From Lachnospiraceae bacterium (GTDB lineage: Bacteria > Bacillota > Clostridia > Lachnospirales > Lachnospiraceae), in assembly GCA_003484785.1 (NCBI GenBank), contig DNAD01000264.1:1-10675 (forward strand): a DNA stretch of 10,675 bases, in the 5' to 3' direction. Shown here piece after piece: positions 8,344-10,675 of this stretch (its first letter is position 1; every line of letters starts with the position of its first letter). The notes beneath the pieces were generated by a model. The model worked only from the letters and a program-made list of their open reading frames with translations. It was not told the DNA's origin and searched no databases. A program made the translations under genes and the position numbers.

Positions 8344-8361
8344 TCTGACAATCAATACCAT

Positions 8362-8367
8362 ATTATA
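8362..8367 (-). promoter_or_regulatory. Possible internal -10 box before dctQ
   Basis: A perfect TATAAT on the minus strand about 35 nt before dctQ, downstream of the 8421-8446 hairpin. At 17-18 nt spacing I find no good -35 and no extended TG, so it may simply be AT-rich sequence. If active, it would provide a second transcript for dctQM onward. Confidence 0.2.
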
Positions 8368-8420
8368 TGTTTCTGTTCAAAGTCTTACGGACCGTGATTA
8401 ATTACCGGTCAACGAAACGA

Positions 8421-8446
8421 GGCACCGGGCATCGTTGCCCAGTGCC
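8421..8446 (-). terminator. Hairpin between dctP and dctQ (partial terminator or RNA stabiliser)
   Basis: GGCAC-C-GGGCA, loop TCGT, TGCCC-A-GTGCC on the plus strand. The single mismatch (C8426/A8441) becomes a G·U pair in minus-strand RNA, giving an uninterrupted 11-bp stem, so the structure suits the operon transcript. The sequence after it (UCGUUUCGUU) is U-containing but not a clean U-run. It starts 30 nt after the dctP stop. Likely outcomes are partial termination or 3' end protection, so that more binding protein than permease is made. Confidence 0.65.
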
Positions 8447-8476
8447 CCGATAAATACACAGATTTAAGACCTTTTA

Positions 8477-9595
8477 TTACTTTGCAAGGTCAAGGATCTG
8501 CTGATAAAGCTCAGCCTGATCGCTGGTGTTCTCTTCGATAACAGCCTTGCAGGCTTCCTGCCAGGGAGTCTTGTCAGCTACTTCAACGACATTTACGCCG
8601 TCAGCCTTAAGCTGCTCAAGAACCTCGTTCTCAGCCTCTTCCGAGATCTCGTGACAGAAATCGGAAGCGATCTGTGAAGCCTCGGTAATAGCTGCCTGCT
8701 GTGCCTCTGTAAGGCCGTTCCATGCCTCGTCGGTGATGATGACCTGAACAGCGCCCAGGGTATGTCCGTCAAGGATGAAGTTAGGAGCTACCTCATCAAA
8801 AGCGTTTGCCTTGTAGTTGGCTGTGGGCTGCTCTGCGCCGTCGCAGACACCGGTCTGAAGAGCTGAATAAAGCTCACCGAAAGCGATCTCCGTAGCGTTT
8901 GCGCCAAGGCCGTTAACCATACCAACCATAACGGGGTCGTTGGAAACACGGATCTTCATTCCCGCGAAATCCTCAACCTTCTCAACAGGCTCTTTTGTGA
9001 AGAAATGACGGAAGCCTTCCTCGCCGTAGAAGAGGCCTCTTACGCCTGCGCCGTTCTCCGAGGGCTCGTTAAGGAATTCCTGAGCAAGATCGGAATGAAC
9101 GAAATTCCAGAAATGATCTCTGTCGGCAAAGGTATAGGGGATGGATAAGAGCTTGCTCTTCTCTCCGCCGTAGTTGGTAAGCGCGAAAGCAGAGATCCTG
9201 GACATCTGGATGGTTCCTGCGCCGCCGAGCATGGCATCAAGCACATCATTCTCGGAACCTAAAACACCAGAAGCCTGAAGGTCGATGGTGATCGATCCGC
9301 CGGAAAGCTTCTCAACCTCCTCCTTGAACTTTGAATCCATACGTCCCACGATAGTGTCAAGAGGGTTAACCTCAGCCATAACGAGGGTTACCGCCGGATC
9401 ACCGGACGCTGCGGAATCAGCTGCGGGCTCTTCTGCAGCTTCTTCTGCGGGAGCTGCTTCCTCAGCCGGAGCCTCGGCAGCGGTGTCGGCAGCCGGTGCC
9501 GCAGTATCTGCGGGAGCCGCGCTTAAGCCGCAGGCCGAAAGACTTAATGCAAGAGCTGAAGCCATCAGAATAGAAGCGATCTTTTTCATTTTCAT
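8477..9595 (-). CDS. dctP: TRAP transporter solute-binding lipoprotein (DctP family)
   Basis: Extracytoplasmic receptor that captures the substrate for DctQM. 372 residues. The N-terminus MKMKK plus a hydrophobic stretch ends in lipobox LSAC, so Cys22 is the predicted lipid-anchored residue. Residues 23-66 are an Ala/Glu/Pro-rich tether, followed by the mature DctP fold from ~67. Family marks: an early GSENDVLDAMLGG block (~113-125), Arg196 in GFRHFF, and MKIRVS with Arg216, the conserved arginine that salt-bridges the substrate carboxylate in this family; then FGELYSALQTGVCDGAE (~239-255). The carboxylate-binding arginine fits an acidic sugar, in keeping with uxuAB. The start ATG has GGGAGG 13 nt upstream, a rather long spacer. 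It is the first gene of the operon, behind a promoter and a small inverted repeat. Specificity among glucuronate, galacturonate and oligo-uronates cannot be read from the sequence. Confidence 0.95.
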   Translation of the reverse strand: MKMKKIASILMASALALSLSACGLSAAPADTAAPAADTAAEAPAEEAAPAEEAAEEPAADSAASGDPAVTLVMAEVNPLDTIVGRMDSKFKEEVEKLSGGSITIDLQASGVLGSENDVLDAMLGGAGTIQMSRISAFALTNYGGEKSKLLSIPYTFADRDHFWNFVHSDLAQEFLNEPSENGAGVRGLFYGEEGFRHFFTKEPVEKVEDFAGMKIRVSNDPVMVGMVNGLGANATEIAFGELYSALQTGVCDGAEQPTANYKANAFDEVAPNFILDGHTLGAVQVIITDEAWNGLTEAQQAAITEASQIASDFCHEISEEAENEVLEQLKADGVNVVEVADKTPWQEACKAVIEENTSDQAELYQQILDLAK

Positions 9596-9621
9596 TACTT
9601 TTTACAAACCTCCCTTAAATA

Positions 9622-9639
9622 TTTATAGAAAACTATAAA
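9622..9639. promoter_or_regulatory. Inverted repeat in dctP leader, candidate operator
   Basis: Perfect TTTATAG-N4-CTATAAA, 18 bp, lying roughly 12-30 nt downstream of the proposed -10 box and before the dctP Shine-Dalgarno. The position would suit a repressor roadblock. The region is AT-rich, so chance is possible, and no regulator gene is present in the window to pair with it. Confidence 0.35.
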
Positions 9640-9650
9640 AAACTAAAAAT

Positions 9651-9678
9651 ATTCTAACATATCTGCATCTAAAAACAA
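9651..9678 (-). promoter_or_regulatory. Promoter of the dctPQM-ycxB-uxuAB-lacZ operon
   Basis: On the minus strand: -35 TTGTTT (9673-9678), 16-nt spacer, -10 TAGAAT (9651-9656) preceded by TG one base upstream (extended -10). Transcription would start near 9644, giving a leader of about 50 nt. It is the best sigma-A-type match in the 132-nt gap. Its -35 overlaps the T-run of the preceding gene's presumed terminator. Confidence 0.5.
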
Positions 9679-9699
9679 GCAGTTTTTACAAAATACTTG
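9671..9699 (-). terminator. Weak terminator after the Sce7726-like gene
   Basis: Minus-strand RNA can fold CAAG...CUUG (arms 9696-9699 and 9676-9679), extended inward by a U·G, an A-U, one mismatch and three U-A pairs around a GUAA loop, then UUUUU (9675-9671). It is low in G+C, so efficiency is uncertain. It starts about 29 nt after the stop codon at 9728. Confidence 0.4.
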
Positions 9700-9727
9700 C
9701 CATGCATCCGTTTTTCGTTGTCTATTT

Positions 9728-10351
9728 TTATTGCTCTCCTTCCTCTTCGTAAATACTGTAATCGCGGTTTATAAGGAGCTCGCAGGTCAGCTGCTTTGAC
9801 TGTTCCTTTCCGATCTTGTCGACTATCAGGTCTCTGAGCTTATGCTTGTTTCTGCTGCTGTAGCCTCTGATGCCGAAGCGTTTCACTATGTTCATAAGCT
9901 CCGACCTCCATAACAGGTTCATCTGGTTCTTCAGCTTTACCGTAGGCCTTTCGGCAGGATTTTTCTCCGCCTCCCGATACATCTCGATATGAAGCTTACC
10001 CTCCTCATCCTCGAGGATATCATAGATTCCCCAGTGCTTCGGCACATGCTCCTCTATCCTGTCGATAAAATGAAGCCCTGTCACGATATAGCAGTAATCA
10101 CAGAAACGGTCGTAATTATGCACCTGCTTCTCAAGCCTTGCAAGGCTGTCCCGGTCGCTCTTTATCTCAAACCCCAGTATCCGCTCCCCCGTCACGATGA
10201 TGGCATCCGCCCTGCTCTTTCCGATCACAAGCTCCTCGAACACTCTCACAGGCTCATGCTTTGCTTCATATTCCGACTCTATCGTCTCAAACAGTATCTC
10301 CCGCATCGCAGGGTCATCAAGGCCCCGTTTTGCCTCATTGCTCTTTCCCAT
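9728..10351 (-). CDS. Sce7726-like protein with PD-(D/E)XK nuclease-type core
   Basis: 207 residues, probably cytoplasmic. The middle reads like a restriction-endonuclease fold: Glu40 (FEELVIG), Asp49 in SRADAIIV, then Glu62-x-Lys64 in GFEIKSD, and Gln76-x3-Tyr80, the layout D-x12-E-x-K plus Q-x3-Y seen in RecB-type and related nucleases. This and the overall look match the Sce7726 family, whose biological role is not established as far as I know. The C-terminal half (~135-207) has basic stretches (RSELMNIVKRFGIRGYSSRNKHKLRDL) that could bind nucleic acid. I start it at the ATG with GGGAG 7 nt upstream. The open frame extends to a GTG at 10444, but that codon lies inside a perfect palindrome and has no ribosome site. 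It stands alone, outside the uronate operon. Nuclease activity is an inference from the motif. Confidence 0.75.
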   Translation of the reverse strand: MGKSNEAKRGLDDPAMREILFETIESEYEAKHEPVRVFEELVIGKSRADAIIVTGERILGFEIKSDRDSLARLEKQVHNYDRFCDYCYIVTGLHFIDRIEEHVPKHWGIYDILEDEEGKLHIEMYREAEKNPAERPTVKLKNQMNLLWRSELMNIVKRFGIRGYSSRNKHKLRDLIVDKIGKEQSKQLTCELLINRDYSIYEEEGEQ

Positions 10352-10358
10352 GAAACTG

Positions 10359-10363
10359 CTCCC
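10359..10363 (-). promoter_or_regulatory. Ribosome binding site deciding the Sce7726-like start
   Basis: GGGAG on the minus strand, 7 nt before the ATG at 10349-10351. The competing GTG at 10442-10444 has only an AAGG two bases away within the hairpin arm. This supports the shorter, 207-residue protein. Confidence 0.6.
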
Positions 10364-10425
10364 GCACCGATCCGGTCCGTATTTTGCCGGATCATTTTCT
10401 TTTAAGAACCGCGCCGGTCTGCTAT

Positions 10426-10477
10426 GCAGATCGTTACTATTCACAGCCTTTTGGGCTGTGAATAGTAACTGCAGATC
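10426..10477. repeat. Perfect 16-bp palindrome framed by 7-bp direct repeats
   Basis: Arms GTTACTATTCACAGCC (10433-10448) and its exact reverse complement (10454-10469) around a 5-nt loop TTTTG. On both sides lies GCAGATC (10426-10432 and 10471-10477), with one extra T on the right. There is no T-run, so it is a poor terminator. The geometry resembles a small inserted palindromic element with a target duplication, or a dispersed repeat; a similar hairpin in other Lachnospiraceae genomes is a vague memory that I cannot verify. Confidence 0.85.
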
Positions 10478-10505
10478 ATCTTTAAGCTCAGTCCGTTCCT
10501 GTCGA

Positions 10506-10538
10506 ATAAACCCTGAGAGCAGTCCTCCCAGGGTTTAT
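10506..10538 (-). terminator. Stem-loop, probable terminator of upstream gene
   Basis: A 14-bp stem (ATAAACCCTGGGAG with CTCTCAGGGTTTAT in the minus-strand sense) and a 5-nt loop. The only imperfect pair is A·C on plus but G·U in minus-strand RNA, so it belongs to minus-strand transcripts. The 3' side runs UUUAUUC, a short U-rich end. It lies 60 nt after the stop of the truncated membrane gene. Confidence 0.55.
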
Positions 10539-10563
10539 CCTTAAAAATATTATTTTTGACGTC

Positions 10564-10602
10564 AGTGATCCTTAAAGGTTACACAGTAACCCTCAGATCA
10601 CT
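10564..10602 (-). other. RNA hairpin overlapping the stop codon of the upstream gene
   Basis: A 7-bp outer stem (AGTGATC/GATCACT), a 2-nt bulge and a 10-bp inner stem around a 3-nt loop. Two A·C mismatches on plus become G·U in minus-strand RNA. The 5' arm starts within the last sense codon and includes the TGA stop. No U-run follows, so it may protect the mRNA end or work with the next hairpin (10506-10538) rather than terminate alone. Confidence 0.5.
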
Positions 10603-10675
10603 TCTTGCTGCGCTCCCTGATAGCCGCGAAGGCGCTCTGGATAACGATGAAGATGAACAGGAGCGCGGCCGTAAG
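10598..10675 (-). CDS. C-terminus of a membrane protein (truncated by window edge)
   Basis: Only the last 25 residues are present, reading in from the edge: a hydrophobic helix (TAALLFIFIVI), then QSAFAAIRERSKK and TGA. One membrane-spanning end followed by a short basic tail on the cytoplasmic side is typical of the last helix of ABC-type sugar or phosphate permeases and of many other transporters. The stretch is too short to name a family. The helix, the positive-inside tail and the hairpins directly after the stop support a real gene end. Confidence 0.6.
   Translation of the reverse strand, partial: LTAALLFIFIVIQSAFAAIRERSKK

Noticed and set aside
7839..8348. 169-codon plus-strand open frame opposite dctQ
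   Set aside because: Composition is that of a reverse-complemented membrane gene, with many His/Arg residues and no family resemblance.
8328..8351. TTG-initiated extension of dctQ
   Set aside because: It would bury the AAGGAG site; the ATG at 8327 fits both the spacing and the family N-terminus.
8389..8410. GACCG...CGGTC imperfect palindrome between dctP and dctQ
   Set aside because: Only 5-bp arms with an 11-nt AT-rich middle; too weak to claim as an operator.
9285..9638. Ala/Ser-rich plus-strand open frame opposite dctP
   Set aside because: It is the mirror of the Ala/Glu linker of DctP; low complexity, no start signals.
9596..9727. Catabolite (CcpA cre-like) or classical ExuR/UxuR operator in the main promoter region
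   Set aside because: No stretch matched those consensus sequences well enough to call.
10390..10420. TTCTTA-17-AAAATA promoter for the nuclease-like gene
   Set aside because: Both boxes are poor matches and no extended -10 is present.
1..10675. CRISPR arrays, tRNA, rRNA, riboswitches, transposase genes
   Set aside because: No regularly spaced repeats, cloverleaf-like segments, known aptamer cores or transposase motifs were seen on either strand.

Overview
This 10.7 kb window looks like the chromosome of a Gram-positive, anaerobe-type bacterium of about half G+C, most likely a Lachnospiraceae or related Clostridia member. That placement is an inference from strong GGAGG-type ribosome binding sites, a lipoprotein solute-binding protein with an Ala/Glu/Pro tether, and the overall gene repertoire. 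Every gene I can support lies on the minus strand, so transcription runs from high to low coordinates.

Right end (10352-10675): the last 25 codons of an unidentified membrane protein, then a short non-coding stretch with two minus-strand RNA hairpins and a 16-bp-arm perfect palindrome framed by 7-bp direct repeats. Next (9728-10351) is a stand-alone Sce7726-like protein with a PD-(D/E)XK nuclease-type core, followed by a weak terminator.

Main block (39-9678): a promoter at about 9651-9678 leads into one long tightly packed unit: dctP, dctQ and dctM (a tripartite TRAP transporter), a YcxB-like small membrane protein, uxuA (mannonate dehydratase), uxuB (fructuronate reductase, mannitol dehydrogenase superfamily) and a full-length GH2 beta-galactosidase (lacZ). 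Gaps are 16-47 nt or a 4-nt overlap. The one exception is the 149-nt dctP-dctQ gap, which holds a strong hairpin that probably lets the binding protein be made in excess of the permease.

How the genes fit together: the TRAP system would import an acidic sugar (probably a hexuronate or a short uronate-containing oligosaccharide), UxuB reduces D-fructuronate to D-mannonate, and UxuA dehydrates that to 2-keto-3-deoxy-D-gluconate. The isomerase UxaC, KdgK and KdgA are not in the window. LacZ in the same unit suggests that the natural substrate carries beta-galactosyl groups as well as uronic acid.

I do not see a demonstrably new system. The points most worth a second look are the LacZ/uronate pairing, the YcxB protein inside the operon, the dctP-dctQ hairpin, and the framed palindrome beside the nuclease-like gene.
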